Positions 27,646 to 36,593 of a stretch of DNA of 58,196 nucleotides are shown here, piece after piece; positions within the stretch are counted from its first letter, which is position 1, and the number at the start of each line of letters is the position of its first letter. The stretch lies in NCBI GenBank assembly GCA_947631705.1, contig CANRMJ010000006.1, positions 1-58,196 of the forward strand, read 5' to 3'. Source of the DNA: an uncultured Clostridia bacterium. Its GTDB lineage: Bacteria; Bacillota; Clostridia; Oscillospirales; Acutalibacteraceae. The position numbers and the translations under genes are program-made. The notes beneath the pieces are model-generated. The model had not been told where the DNA came from. It ran no database searches and was given only the letters and a program-made list of their open reading frames with translations.

Positions 27646-28625
27646 ATTATTTAATGTTGAGCGTAGGTCGCCGGGGCGAGTTGTTAAAATATTTCAGAAA
27701 GTCTATGTCTCGGGATTCAAAATTGATTGCGGCAGATTTGAGCCCGTATGCTCCTGCTTTATATATGGCGGACAAGCAGTATATTGTTCCGCGTATTGAT
27801 TCTCCGAATTATGTAAATACAATATTGGAAATTTGCAAAAAAGAAAATATTAACGCTGTTACAACATTTATTGATCCCGAAATAGAAATTCTTGCAAAAA
27901 ACAGAAAGAAATTTGAGGCGCTCGGCGCAGAAGTTCTTGCACCCTATGAAAATACCGCCAAGTTGTGTTTTGATAAGTATTTGTTGTTTAAACATCTGCA
28001 AGAGCACAATATTCCAACAGTGATGACGTGGGGAACGCTTGATTCGTTTACAAGGTCTTATAACGAAAAAAAAGTGACGTTTCCTGTTTTTGTGAAACCT
28101 CGTACGGGCAGCGGCAGCGTAGGTGCCGGAATAATTGAAAATTACGAAGGTCTTGCCAAGGCAATGAAAGAAAATCCCTCGCTGATTATACAGGAATATA
28201 TGGATTGCACCGATGTGGACGCCGATGTGTATATTGATACAATTTCACATAAAGCCGTTACCGCTTTTACAAAAAAGAAAATAGAAACGCGAATCGGCGG
28301 GGCAAGCAAAACGGTTTCTTTTAAAGATATAAAATTGTTTGATTTTATTAGCCGTATTTGCCAAACGTTGGAATTTAACGGACCTGTTGACATGGATTTC
28401 TTCTGCCGAGACGGCAAGTATTATTTATCTGAAGTTAATCCCCGTTTCGGCGGTGCATATCTTCATGCATACGGCGCCGGCGTGGATTTTATCAAAGCAA
28501 TTGAAAATAATCTTAAAGGAATTGAAAACAAACCCGTGTTTGGAAATTACGACGAGGGTATTGTTATGATGATGTATGACAGTGTTGTGATTAAAAACAG
28601 CAATGAATTGGCTCATAACAGTTAA
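27642..28625 (+). CDS. ATP-grasp ligase (carbamoyl-phosphate-synthase-like)
   Basis: Carboxylate-amine or carboxylate-thiol ligase of unknown partner. The 327-residue protein has an N-terminal pre-ATP-grasp domain (MNYLMLSVGRRGELLKYF), the ATP-binding strand FPVFVKPRTGSGSVGAG, IIQEYMDCTDVDADVYID, and the metal-binding end YYLSEVNPRFGGAY. Such enzymes often attach amino acids to carboxylated sugars or peptides. Its place next to a PLP decarboxylase suggests amide decoration of the glycan; this is inference. Confidence 0.85.
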   Translation: MNYLMLSVGRRGELLKYFRKSMSRDSKLIAADLSPYAPALYMADKQYIVPRIDSPNYVNTILEICKKENINAVTTFIDPEIEILAKNRKKFEALGAEVLAPYENTAKLCFDKYLLFKHLQEHNIPTVMTWGTLDSFTRSYNEKKVTFPVFVKPRTGSGSVGAGIIENYEGLAKAMKENPSLIIQEYMDCTDVDADVYIDTISHKAVTAFTKKKIETRIGGASKTVSFKDIKLFDFISRICQTLEFNGPVDMDFFCRDGKYYLSEVNPRFGGAYLHAYGAGVDFIKAIENNLKGIENKPVFGNYDEGIVMMMYDSVVIKNSNELAHNS

Positions 28626-28686
28626 AAGCGGCAAATTTATCAGCTGAGTGACGAAATACTAATTCTAATATAATATAGGAGAAAAA

Positions 28687-29805
28687 ATGCCGGAGAAAAT
28701 AAGTAAAGCTATACATATATTTGAACATTATTTTATATACGTTTTTTCAAAAACGGTTTCTTTCGTTTTTTCTGTTTTTTGGACTGTTTTATGGCTCCCG
28801 ATGTCAATAAAATATGCGCTTGCCGCAAGCTATTTTCCCGAAGAAAAGCATAAAAATGTTATTGTGAGAATATCAGAAAATCTTGTTTGGACCATCAGGC
28901 ATCAAAGAGCCAACAAATTTTATACTTTGTACGGCTTCGATGTTACAGGTAAAAGCAGTAAAGAATATGTGGATGAAAACGAATTTTGGAAAGGGCTTAA
29001 TAAGTTAAATTACAAATCCGCGTCGGGGGGGGGTAGTCATATTTGCCTGTTGAGAGATAAATTTCTCTTCTACAGATTTATGACTGCAAATTGCCAATCG
29101 GTACCGAAAGTTTTTGCCGTGATTAAAAACGGAAAGCTTTATGACAACTTTATGAATGAAACGGATTATTCCGTTTTGCGCGAAAGAAAAAATTACTTTT
29201 TAAAGTCAATAGACGGCGAATGCGCTTCATTCGTAAAGCATATTCATTCATATGATGATTTGCTACAAACAATTTCAACTGTTGATAACGGTATGTATAT
29301 CCTGCAGGAAGCGATTTCTCAGTCTAAAGAAATGGACAAATTATACAGCGGCGCTGTTAATACCCTGCGCATTGTTACAATCTATAATAACGGCAACCCA
29401 TATGTTATGACATCTTTGTTGAGAGTGGGAACAAAATCAAGCGGCAATGTGGACAATTGGGCTGTAGGCGGATTGGCTGTAGGAATTCGTGAAGACGGCC
29501 GGTTGAATAAATATGGATTTTATAAACCCGGATTGGGTCTGAAATCCGAGATCCATCCCGATTCAAAAATTAAGTTTGAGGATTTTGTTATTCCTCAATA
29601 CAAAAAAGCGTTAAAAGCAGCCTGCGAAGCTCATAAGTTTTTTTATAACGTTGGCGCAATAGGCTGGGATGTTGCCATAACCGATGAGGGACCTGTATTT
29701 ATTGAAGGAAACGATAATTTTGAAATAACTTTGGTGCAGGCGGGTAACGGAGGCCTTAAAGAAGAGTGGAAAAAGGCTTGCTCTGCTTGTATCGCAAAAC
29801 AATAA
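28687..29805 (+). CDS. Sugar-transfer-associated ATP-grasp protein
   Basis: Resembles the ATPgrasp_ST family (PF14397 as remembered), found beside glycosyltransferases. The 372-residue protein has a hydrophobic N-terminal segment (about 19-45) that may anchor it to the membrane, then LLRDKFLFYRFM, YFLKSIDGECASFV, YILQEAI, VNTLRIVTI and the metal-binding VFIEGNDNFE. The codons for Ser-Gly-Gly-Gly-Ser near residue 113 contain a second G9 run. One added G gives an immediate TAG. A 61-base gap separates it from the previous gene, and GGAG precedes the ATG. Confidence 0.85.
   Translation: MPEKISKAIHIFEHYFIYVFSKTVSFVFSVFWTVLWLPMSIKYALAASYFPEEKHKNVIVRISENLVWTIRHQRANKFYTLYGFDVTGKSSKEYVDENEFWKGLNKLNYKSASGGGSHICLLRDKFLFYRFMTANCQSVPKVFAVIKNGKLYDNFMNETDYSVLRERKNYFLKSIDGECASFVKHIHSYDDLLQTISTVDNGMYILQEAISQSKEMDKLYSGAVNTLRIVTIYNNGNPYVMTSLLRVGTKSSGNVDNWAVGGLAVGIREDGRLNKYGFYKPGLGLKSEIHPDSKIKFEDFVIPQYKKALKAACEAHKFFYNVGAIGWDVAITDEGPVFIEGNDNFEITLVQAGNGGLKEEWKKACSACIAKQ
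29025..29033 (+). repeat. G9 homopolymer inside the second ATP-grasp gene
   Basis: Nine consecutive G after GCGTC, in frame as TCG GGG GGG GGT. Gain of one G puts TAG directly after the run; loss of one gives a TGA six codons beyond it. Same length and nearly the same left flank as the run at 26043. Confidence 0.65.
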
Positions 29806-29851
29806 ACATCAATTATGGATTTTAGTTTGGCGGCAATGGGGGCGGAATGTA

Positions 29852-30973
29852 ATTAAAATATTATATATAACCACCATAGGCGGCACGATGTCTTTTTTCA
29901 CATCGCTGATCCGTGATTTAACAGAAAGAGGGCATATAGTTGATATTGCGGCAAATGAAAGCGGTTCGGAGGTGGCGGATTGCTACCGTGAATGGGGTTG
30001 CAAGATATATCCGTTGTCATGCTCTCGTTCGCCGTTAAAAATTGATAATCTTAAAGCCGTTAATCAAATCAGGCATATTGCCGAAGAGGGGCAATACGAT
30101 GTGATTCACTGTCATACGCCGATTGCGGCAATGTGCACAAGATTGGCTTGCCGTTCGGCGCGCAAAAAAGGAACAACGGTTATTTACACTGCCCACGGTT
30201 TTCATTTTTATAAAGGGGCTCCTCTGAAAAATTGGCTGATTTTCTATCCGGTGGAGTGGATTTGCTCTTATTGGACGGATATATTGATCACCATTAATCG
30301 TGAAGATTATGCGCGCGCTCAAAAGCATATGCATGCTAAGAGAGTGGAATATATACCGGGCGTAGGTATTGATACAAAGTTGTTTTCTCTTAATTCCGTG
30401 GAAAAAGAAAAGCGCAAAGAATTTCGGTTATCTATGGGAGTCGGTGAAGAAGATACGCTGTTGCTTTCTGTTGGAGAATTAAACGAAAACAAGAATCACT
30501 CTGCTGTGATTAGGGCATTGGCGCAACTGAAAAATCCGCATATCCATTATGCGATTGCAGGAGTCGGAGACTTACAGGATTCGCTTATAAACCTTTCAAA
30601 AGAGTTAAAACTGGACAGTCGGATCCATCTTTTGGGATTCAGAACGGATATGCCGGATTTGTATAAAGCGGCAGATGTGTATATTCATCCGTCTTTTCGT
30701 GAAGGGCTGCCGGTTTCGTTGATGGAGGCTATGGCAAGCGGATTGCCCTGCATTGCTTCAAATATAAGGGGCAACAGGGATTTGTTGGAAGATAAGCGTT
30801 TGGTTGAGCCGTCTGACATAAGCGGTTTCGCAAAGAAAATAGAAGAATTTACGGATCGTGATTTTTGCCGCACCGTCGGTATTGAAAATAAGAGCAGAAT
30901 TAATAAATTTGACCATCTCGAAATCAACAGGCAGATTTCTGCTCTGTATAATGAGAAACGGCACGCTGTTTAA
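29852..30973 (+). CDS. GT4-family glycosyltransferase
   Basis: GT-B fold retaining glycosyltransferase acting on the lipid-linked glycan. Visible are the acceptor-side block VIHCHTPIAAMCTRLA, TAHGFHFYKG, the donor-side SVGELNENKNH, DVYIHPSFREGLPVSLMEAMASGLPCIAS (E-x7-E motif) and a normal C-terminus. The first ATG is at 29888, but the codons before it read KILYITTIGGT, the usual first beta strand of these enzymes. No ATG, GTG or TTG is in frame there. An ATT at 29852, six bases after GGGGGCGG, is the best full-length start. If only ATG 29888 is used (AGGCGG precedes it) the first strand is missing. Last gene of the operon. Confidence 0.85.
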   Translation: MKILYITTIGGTMSFFTSLIRDLTERGHIVDIAANESGSEVADCYREWGCKIYPLSCSRSPLKIDNLKAVNQIRHIAEEGQYDVIHCHTPIAAMCTRLACRSARKKGTTVIYTAHGFHFYKGAPLKNWLIFYPVEWICSYWTDILITINREDYARAQKHMHAKRVEYIPGVGIDTKLFSLNSVEKEKRKEFRLSMGVGEEDTLLLSVGELNENKNHSAVIRALAQLKNPHIHYAIAGVGDLQDSLINLSKELKLDSRIHLLGFRTDMPDLYKAADVYIHPSFREGLPVSLMEAMASGLPCIASNIRGNRDLLEDKRLVEPSDISGFAKKIEEFTDRDFCRTVGIENKSRINKFDHLEINRQISALYNEKRHAV

Positions 30974-30985
30974 TTGCGTTAATTT

Positions 30986-31020
30986 AAAAGGACTTCGAAT
31001 ATAATTGTCGAAGTCCTTTT
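30986..31020 (+). terminator. Terminator of the polysaccharide operon
   Basis: A perfect 13-bp stem AAAAGGACTTCGA with its complement and 9-base loop, second arm ending in four Ts. It closes the operon begun at 24749. Confidence 0.85.
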
Positions 31021-31066
31021 ATAATTGTTGTTTATATGTTGAAATATTTTATCGTGGGCGTTTTTG

Positions 31067-31095
31067 TTGACGATTTCTGTTTTTTAATATATACT
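31067..31095 (+). promoter_or_regulatory. Promoter of the dTDP-rhamnose operon
   Basis: TTGACG (31067-31072) - 17 bases - TATACT (31090-31095), 68 bases before rfbA. Confidence 0.75.
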
Positions 31096-31163
31096 TAGAT
31101 TAGCGGTGCGCTTCGCTGAGAGGCGTGCAGAATCGCGCTTTTGCGCCAGGGGGCTGTGATAAA

Positions 31164-32051
31164 ATGAAGGGAATTATTCTTGCCGGGGGCTCAGGAACGC
31201 GACTTTATCCCAACACTCGGGTAACTTCCAAGCAGTTGCTGCCTATTTACGACAAGCCTATGATATATTATCCGCTTTCAACGCTTATGCTTGCGGGAAT
31301 TAAGGATATTCTGATTATATCAACCCCGTTTGATTTGCCAAGATTCAGGTCTTTGCTCGGCAGCGGGGAAATGTATGGAATTAATTTGGCGTATAAGGAG
31401 CAACCATCGCCCGATGGTCTTGCACAGGCGTTTATAATCGGTGAGGATTTTATAAACGGCGACTCGTGCGCAATGATACTCGGAGATAATTTTTTCTATG
31501 GCGGTGGGCTTTCAAAGCTTTTGAAAAAAGCCGCCTTGAACACAAGCGGCGCAACGATTTTCGGTTATGCCGTTGAAGATCCCCAGCGATTCGGTATCGT
31601 TGAGTTTGATGAAAGCGGCAAGGTGCTTTCCGTTGAGGAAAAGCCTAAAAATCCAAAGTCAAATTACTGCATAACCGGTCTTTATTTTTATGACAGCCGA
31701 GTAGTTGAAATGGCAAAAAAAGTTAAGCCGTCCGCAAGAGGCGAACTTGAAATCACCGATTTAAACAGATTATATCTTGAAGAGGGCAAGCTAAATGCCG
31801 AACTGCTTTCGCGAGGCTTTGTTTGGTTTGACGCCGGAACTATGGACAGCCTGCTTGAGGCCTCCCAATTTGTTCAGATAGTTGAAAAAAGGCAATCGGT
31901 TAATATTTCAGTGCCTGAGGAAATCGGATATTTGAACGGCTGGATAAATAAGGAGCAGCTTTTGGAGAGCGCCGAGAGATACGGAAAATCCCCCTACGGC
32001 GATTATCTTAAAAAGGTTGCGGAGACGAGAACAAAAGGAGAAAGATTATGA
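31164..32051 (+). CDS. rfbA: Glucose-1-phosphate thymidylyltransferase
   Basis: Makes dTDP-glucose from dTTP and glucose-1-phosphate, step one of dTDP-L-rhamnose synthesis. The product (295 residues) starts [16 protein letters not shown], with [44 protein letters not shown] and [16 protein letters not shown], all diagnostic. ATG 31164 is chosen over an upstream frame to 31125 because it begins the nucleotide-binding motif. It overlaps rfbB by 4 bases. Confidence 0.96.
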   Translation: MKGIILAGGSGTRLYPNTRVTSKQLLPIYDKPMIYYPLSTLMLAGIKDILIISTPFDLPRFRSLLGSGEMYGINLAYKEQPSPDGLAQAFIIGEDFINGDSCAMILGDNFFYGGGLSKLLKKAALNTSGATIFGYAVEDPQRFGIVEFDESGKVLSVEEKPKNPKSNYCITGLYFYDSRVVEMAKKVKPSARGELEITDLNRLYLEEGKLNAELLSRGFVWFDAGTMDSLLEASQFVQIVEKRQSVNISVPEEIGYLNGWINKEQLLESAERYGKSPYGDYLKKVAETRTKGERL

Positions 32052-33066
32052 AGCTGCTGATTACCGGCGGTGCGGGATTTATTGGCGCGAATTTCATTTA
32101 TTATATGCTTGGCAATCACCCTGATTATGATTTGATTTGCGTTGATTTGCTTACATATGCGGGGAATCTGAAAACACTTGACTCCGCTATGAAAAAGCCT
32201 AATTTTAAATTTTATAAGGCAGATATTGCAGACAGGGAAACGATTTATTCTGTTTTTGAAACGGAAAAGCCCGATATAGTTGTAAATTTTGCCGCGGAAT
32301 CCCATGTTGACCGCTCAATTGAAAGCCCCGATGTGTTTTTGAAAACAAACATTATCGGAACGGGCGTTCTGCTTGACGCTTGCCGAAAGTATGGGATAAA
32401 ACGTTTTCACCAGGTGTCCACCGACGAGGTGTACGGGGATTTGCCTCTGAACCGACCCGATTTGCTGTTTAGAGAGGATACGCCGCTGAATGCGTCAAGT
32501 CCTTATTCCGCATCTAAAGCGTCTGCCGATTTGCTCGTGGGAGCATATCACAGAACTTACGGACTGCCGTGCACAATTTCACGATGCTCAAATAATTACG
32601 GAGAATATCAGTTTCCCGAAAAGCTGATACCGCTGATGATTGCAAACGCGCTTGAAAACAAACCGCTGCCCGTTTACGGCAAGGGCTGAATGTCCGTGAC
32701 TGGCTTTATGTTGAGGATCACTGCCGGGCGATTGATTTAATTATTCGCAACGGCAAAGACGGCGAGATTTATAATGTAGGCGGGCACAACGAAATGAGAA
32801 ATATTGATATAGTTAAAATCATTCTTGCCTCTCTCGGAAAAAGTGAAGAGCTTATCACATTTGTTAAAGACCGCAGCGGGCATGATTTGAGATATGCGAT
32901 TGATCCTTCAAAAATCAGCAGCGAGCTCGGTTGGAATCCCGAAACAGACTTTGAGAGCGGAATAAAAAAGACCATAGAATGGTATCTCGCAAACAAAGAA
33001 TGGTGGCAGGAGATTATAAACGGCGAATACAGAAACTATTATGAAAAAATGTATGGTAACAGATAG
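32048..33066 (+). pseudogene. rfbB: dTDP-glucose 4,6-dehydratase, one-base frameshift
   Basis: Step two of dTDP-rhamnose synthesis. The first 213 codons (GGAGFIGANF cofactor loop, STDEVYGDL, YSASKASAD with the catalytic Tyr/Lys, FPEKLIPLMI) run into a TGA at 32687. Immediately after, the +1 frame continues the same protein without loss (LNVRDWLYVEDHCRAID, EIYNVGGHNEMRNIDIV, GWNPETDFESGI) to 33066. The break is in a GGG run at 32683-32685; one missing G would restore a 339-residue protein of normal length. Either a recent frameshift mutation, slippage, or a sequencing/assembly error. The C-terminal open frame at 32794 is not an independent gene. Confidence 0.93.
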
Positions 33067-33936
33067 ATGAAAATTATTGTAACAGGCGCGAAAGGGCAGC
33101 TTGGCAAGGATCTTGTTGAAGAATTGAATAAAAGAGGACACACGGTAATCGGTGCGGACAAAGAAGAGCTTGATATAACCGACCTTCGCGCGGTGAGCTG
33201 TTTTCTTAAATCGGAAAAGCCGGACGCCGTTATTCATTGCGCGGCGTGGACAGCCGTTGACGCGGCGGAAAAGAGCGAGAATGAAAAAATATGCCGCCTT
33301 GTTAACAAAACAGGAACGGAAAATATTGCAAAGCTCTGCCGCGAGCTTTCCGCAAAAATGATTTATATATCAACAGATTACGTTTTCAGCGGAAAAGGAG
33401 ATAAACCGTGGGATCCCGACGATGAGAGAACGCCGATAAATGTTTACGGTCAAACAAAATATGAGGGTGAGCTTGCGGTTGAAAAGCTCGAAAAATATTT
33501 TATCGTCCGCACCTCTTGGGTATTCGGCGCAGGCGGAAATAATTTTGTTAAAACAGTGTTAAGGCTTGCAAAATCAAACAAAAGGCTTTCTTTTGTTTGC
33601 GATCAGTTCGGTTCGCCCACCTATACCCGCGATCTTTCAAGATTGCTTGCCGATATGGTTCAAACCGATAAATACGGAGCATATCACGCCTCAAACGAGG
33701 GAATATGCAGTTGGTATGAGTTTACGCTTGAAATATTAAAACAGGCGGGCATAAAGAACGTAGAGGTTTCTCCAATAAGCGCAAGTGAATTCGGAGCCGC
33801 CGCAAAGCGCCCCGAAAACAGCCGCTTGAATAAGGACAAACTTACCGAAAACGGTTTTGAAAGGCTTCCCGATTGGCGGAATGCGCTTTCAAGGTATCTT
33901 GATGAAACGGGAGAAAAGCGTGATGGGAAAAATTAA
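33067..33936 (+). CDS. rfbD: dTDP-4-dehydrorhamnose reductase
   Basis: Last step of dTDP-L-rhamnose synthesis, NADPH-dependent. The 289-residue SDR has GAKGQLGKDL, the ELDITD stretch, IHCAAWTAVDAAE, ISTDYVFSG, VYGQTKYEGE (catalytic YxxxK) and RTSWVFG. It starts at the base after the rfbB stop and overlaps rfbC by 14 bases. Standard length. Confidence 0.95.
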   Translation: MKIIVTGAKGQLGKDLVEELNKRGHTVIGADKEELDITDLRAVSCFLKSEKPDAVIHCAAWTAVDAAEKSENEKICRLVNKTGTENIAKLCRELSAKMIYISTDYVFSGKGDKPWDPDDERTPINVYGQTKYEGELAVEKLEKYFIVRTSWVFGAGGNNFVKTVLRLAKSNKRLSFVCDQFGSPTYTRDLSRLLADMVQTDKYGAYHASNEGICSWYEFTLEILKQAGIKNVEVSPISASEFGAAAKRPENSRLNKDKLTENGFERLPDWRNALSRYLDETGEKRDGKN

Positions 33937-34465
33937 AGTGGAAAAAAACGCGGGCGGAATAGAGGGGCTCATGATTATTGAACCAACGGTTTTCGGTGAC
34001 AGCCGCGGTTATTTTATGGAAACTTACAACAAAAACGATTTGGCAGAGGCGGGGCTAACAAAGGAATTTGTGCAGGACAATCAAAGCGCCTCCGTTTACG
34101 GTGTGCTGCGCGGGCTTCACAGGCAGATAAATTATCCGCAGGGTAAGCTTGTGCGCGTTATTTCGGGCAAGGTATGGGATGTTGCCGTTGATTTACGCGA
34201 GGGGAGCAAAACATACAAAAAATGGTTTGGAATTGAGCTTTCCGCCGATAATAAAAAACAGTTTTATATTCCCGAGGGATTTGCCCACGGCTTTCTTGTG
34301 CTTTCCGATTATGCGGAATTTTGCTATAAGGTAACCGATTTTTTCCATCCTAATGATGAGGACGGAATAGCGTGGAACGACAGCTCGCTCAAAATTGATT
34401 GGCCGATTCCGAACGGCATGGAGATTATTCTTTCGGAAAAAGACAGAAAGTGGGGCTCCCTTTAA
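33923..34465 (+). CDS. rfbC: dTDP-4-dehydrorhamnose 3,5-epimerase
   Basis: Epimerises dTDP-4-keto-6-deoxyglucose. The 180-residue cupin-fold protein has FGDSRGYFMETYN, FVQDNQSAS, VLRGLHRQ (active-site His), GKVWDVAVDLR and IPEGFAHGFLVLSD. ATG 33923 is inside the end of rfbD; a longer frame from 33857 would overlap further and is not needed. Last gene of the rhamnose operon (order A-B-D-C). Confidence 0.95.
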   Translation: MGKIKVEKNAGGIEGLMIIEPTVFGDSRGYFMETYNKNDLAEAGLTKEFVQDNQSASVYGVLRGLHRQINYPQGKLVRVISGKVWDVAVDLREGSKTYKKWFGIELSADNKKQFYIPEGFAHGFLVLSDYAEFCYKVTDFFHPNDEDGIAWNDSSLKIDWPIPNGMEIILSEKDRKWGSL

Positions 34466-34525
34466 TAATTATCGCTTTAAATTAACTTTGTTAATAATAT
34501 GTTTACTTAATTTTTATATGTATTA

Positions 34526-34554
34526 TTGATTTTTTCAGATAAGATAAGTATAAT
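34526..34554 (+). promoter_or_regulatory. Promoter upstream of the RING/zinc-ribbon gene
   Basis: TTGATT (34526-34531) - 17 bases - TATAAT (34549-34554), about 43 bases before the start codon. Confidence 0.78.
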
Positions 34555-34596
34555 AAATTTGATTATCGTATTGTAAAAAAATTACAGGAGAAAATG

Positions 34597-35634
34597 ATGT
34601 CATTATACGAAAATATTAAATGCCCGGTGTGCAATGAAACATTCAAAGAGGGCGACGATATCGTAACGTGCCCCGATTGCGGAACACCGCATCACAGGGA
34701 ATGTTATGAAAAGCTTGGAAAATGTGTTAACGCATCGCTTCACAACACAGAATTTATTTTTAGCAGAGAATCGGAAAGCGTTGCGGAGCCTGAAATTAAA
34801 AAAGCGGAGCTCACCCAAGATGAATACTATGTTCCGTCTGAAAACAAGGGTGAACAAAATGCAACGAAAGTATGCGCCGTCTGCAAAACGGAAATTCCGG
34901 CAGACGCTGAAATTTGCCCAAATTGCGGCACGGCACAGTTGAATGCTGATACATCTGCGGGTCATCAGGAAAATAACGCAGGCACTAATTTTAAAAATGC
35001 AAACGATGAAATAGACGGCGTTAAAATCACCGATGTTGCATCGGCTATTGCGGTAAATCCGCTTAAATATCTTGTAAAATTCAAAAAAAATAAAAAAATA
35101 AACTGGAACTGGAGCGCGTTTATTTTTGGGCCGTACTTTTTCTTTTTCAGAAAACTCTATCTGCCCGGAGTAATTATCACCGCACTTCAGCTTGCTTGCA
35201 AATTAGTCGTTTTCACGTTTTATTCTAAAGAGCTTTCTGTTGTAATGAACGGAATTGAAAGCGCATATTCTGCGAAAGACAGAAATCAGATATTTGAAGC
35301 CGTTATGCAGCTTTCACAGACGCCGGAATACGCCAAGGTGTCTCTCGCGATGACGATTATATTTGCTGTTACATTGGTTTTGCACATTATATGTGCCATA
35401 ACGGCAGATTCGCTTTACAGAAAAAAGATTATAAATATAGTTAAAAATGTGGATGAAAAAATAGAAAACTTTGATTCGTTTTCTATTTCAAATCCGTTTT
35501 TGGATATATATGATAAGAATTTAAGCATGGATGAAGTAAGAAAACAGCTTCTTATGCGGCAGGGCGGAGTGAGCACGTTTGCGCCGCTGATCGCGTTTCT
35601 TGCTGTTTATCTTATTACCGGATTTATGCCGTAA
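34597..35634 (+). CDS. Membrane protein with prokaryotic RING-like finger, zinc ribbon and DUF2628-like domain
   Basis: A 345-residue protein in three parts. The N-terminal Cys/His finger CPVCNETFKEGDDIVTCPDC followed by HHRECYEKLGKC (about residues 8-46) is of the prokaryotic RING type. A second zinc ribbon CAVCKTEIPADAEICPNCG lies near 95-113. The C-terminal half has INWNWSAFIFGPYFFFFRKLY, typical of DUF2628, and about four membrane segments. Two ATGs overlap (34594, 34597); the second is better spaced from AGGAG. The RING may only be a metal-binding fold; no ubiquitin-like system is visible. Function unknown. Confidence 0.8.
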   Translation: MSLYENIKCPVCNETFKEGDDIVTCPDCGTPHHRECYEKLGKCVNASLHNTEFIFSRESESVAEPEIKKAELTQDEYYVPSENKGEQNATKVCAVCKTEIPADAEICPNCGTAQLNADTSAGHQENNAGTNFKNANDEIDGVKITDVASAIAVNPLKYLVKFKKNKKINWNWSAFIFGPYFFFFRKLYLPGVIITALQLACKLVVFTFYSKELSVVMNGIESAYSAKDRNQIFEAVMQLSQTPEYAKVSLAMTIIFAVTLVLHIICAITADSLYRKKIINIVKNVDEKIENFDSFSISNPFLDIYDKNLSMDEVRKQLLMRQGGVSTFAPLIAFLAVYLITGFMP

Positions 35635-35689
35635 ATTTTATTTTCAGTTTTATATCTTTAAATTTTTTGCGAAAGGCAGTGTGAATATT

Positions 35690-36565
35690 ATGAAAATCAG
35701 AAAAGCTATTATACCCGCCGCGGGAATGGGCACAAGAGTTCTTCCCGCGTCTAAGGCAGTTCCGAAGGAAATGCTGAATATCGTTGACAAGCCGGCGATT
35801 CAGTATATTGTTGAGGAGGCTTTCAAGTCGGGAATTGAGGAAGTTCTCGTTATCACAAACAGAAACAAGGGCGCTATTGAGGATCATTTTGACCATGCGT
35901 TTGAGCTTGAGGCAAAGCTTGCGGGAAATGAAAGCAAAAGAGCCATATATGAAGATGTTATGGCGTGCTCGAATTTCGGAAATATATACTTTTTAAGGCA
36001 AAAGGAAACAAAAGGTCTCGGTCACGCCGTTCTTTGCGCAAAGAATTTTGTGGGAAATGAACCGTTTGCCGTGCTTTACGGCGATGATGTTATTCTGTCT
36101 GAAACGCCGGCAACAAAGCAGCTTTGCGACGCGTATGAGAAATACGGAAAAGGTGTGGTAGGCGTTAAAGAAGTTCCGGGTCTTGCCATCACAAAATACT
36201 GCTCGCTTAAAACTGATCTTATTGAGGGAAATTGCTACAAATGCACAGATATGATTGAAAAGCCCAAGCCCGAAGAGATTATGGGTAATTTCTCTATCCT
36301 CGGAAGAGTTGTTTTGCCGCCCGAAATTTTTGACATTCTTGAAAATACTCCTCTCGGGGCAGGCAACGAGCTTCAGCTTACAGATGCTATGAAAACTCTT
36401 GCGCAAACAAAGGGCGTTATCGCTGTTGAATATGAAGGAAAGCGCTATGATATGGGCAACAAATTCGGCATACTTGAGGCAAATATTGAAGTTGGACTTC
36501 GGCATCCTGAAACTAAGGATGAGCTTAAAAAATATTTAAAGAAAATTGCCGCCGAGCTTGATTGA
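35690..36565 (+). CDS. galU: UTP-glucose-1-phosphate uridylyltransferase
   Basis: Makes UDP-glucose for glycolipids and polysaccharides. The 291-residue protein has IRKAIIPAAGMGTRVLPASKAVPKEML, VDKPAIQYIVEEA, the LGHAVLCAK block, VLYGDDVI and YDMGNKFG. ATG 35690 begins the family N-terminus; the open frame to 35600 overlaps the preceding gene and is not coding. Co-directional with the sugar genes upstream but in a separate unit. Confidence 0.95.
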   Translation: MKIRKAIIPAAGMGTRVLPASKAVPKEMLNIVDKPAIQYIVEEAFKSGIEEVLVITNRNKGAIEDHFDHAFELEAKLAGNESKRAIYEDVMACSNFGNIYFLRQKETKGLGHAVLCAKNFVGNEPFAVLYGDDVILSETPATKQLCDAYEKYGKGVVGVKEVPGLAITKYCSLKTDLIEGNCYKCTDMIEKPKPEEIMGNFSILGRVVLPPEIFDILENTPLGAGNELQLTDAMKTLAQTKGVIAVEYEGKRYDMGNKFGILEANIEVGLRHPETKDELKKYLKKIAAELD

Positions 36566-36593
36566 TGCGGCGTATTGAAATTGAGGGAAAACG

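Noticed and set aside
32794-33066. Independent small NAD-epimerase gene
   Set aside because: It is the C-terminal third of rfbB in the +1 frame after the one-base shift and has no start site of its own.
35993-36505. 170-codon minus-strand frame across galU
   Set aside because: Antisense shadow of a clear galU gene; no start signal.
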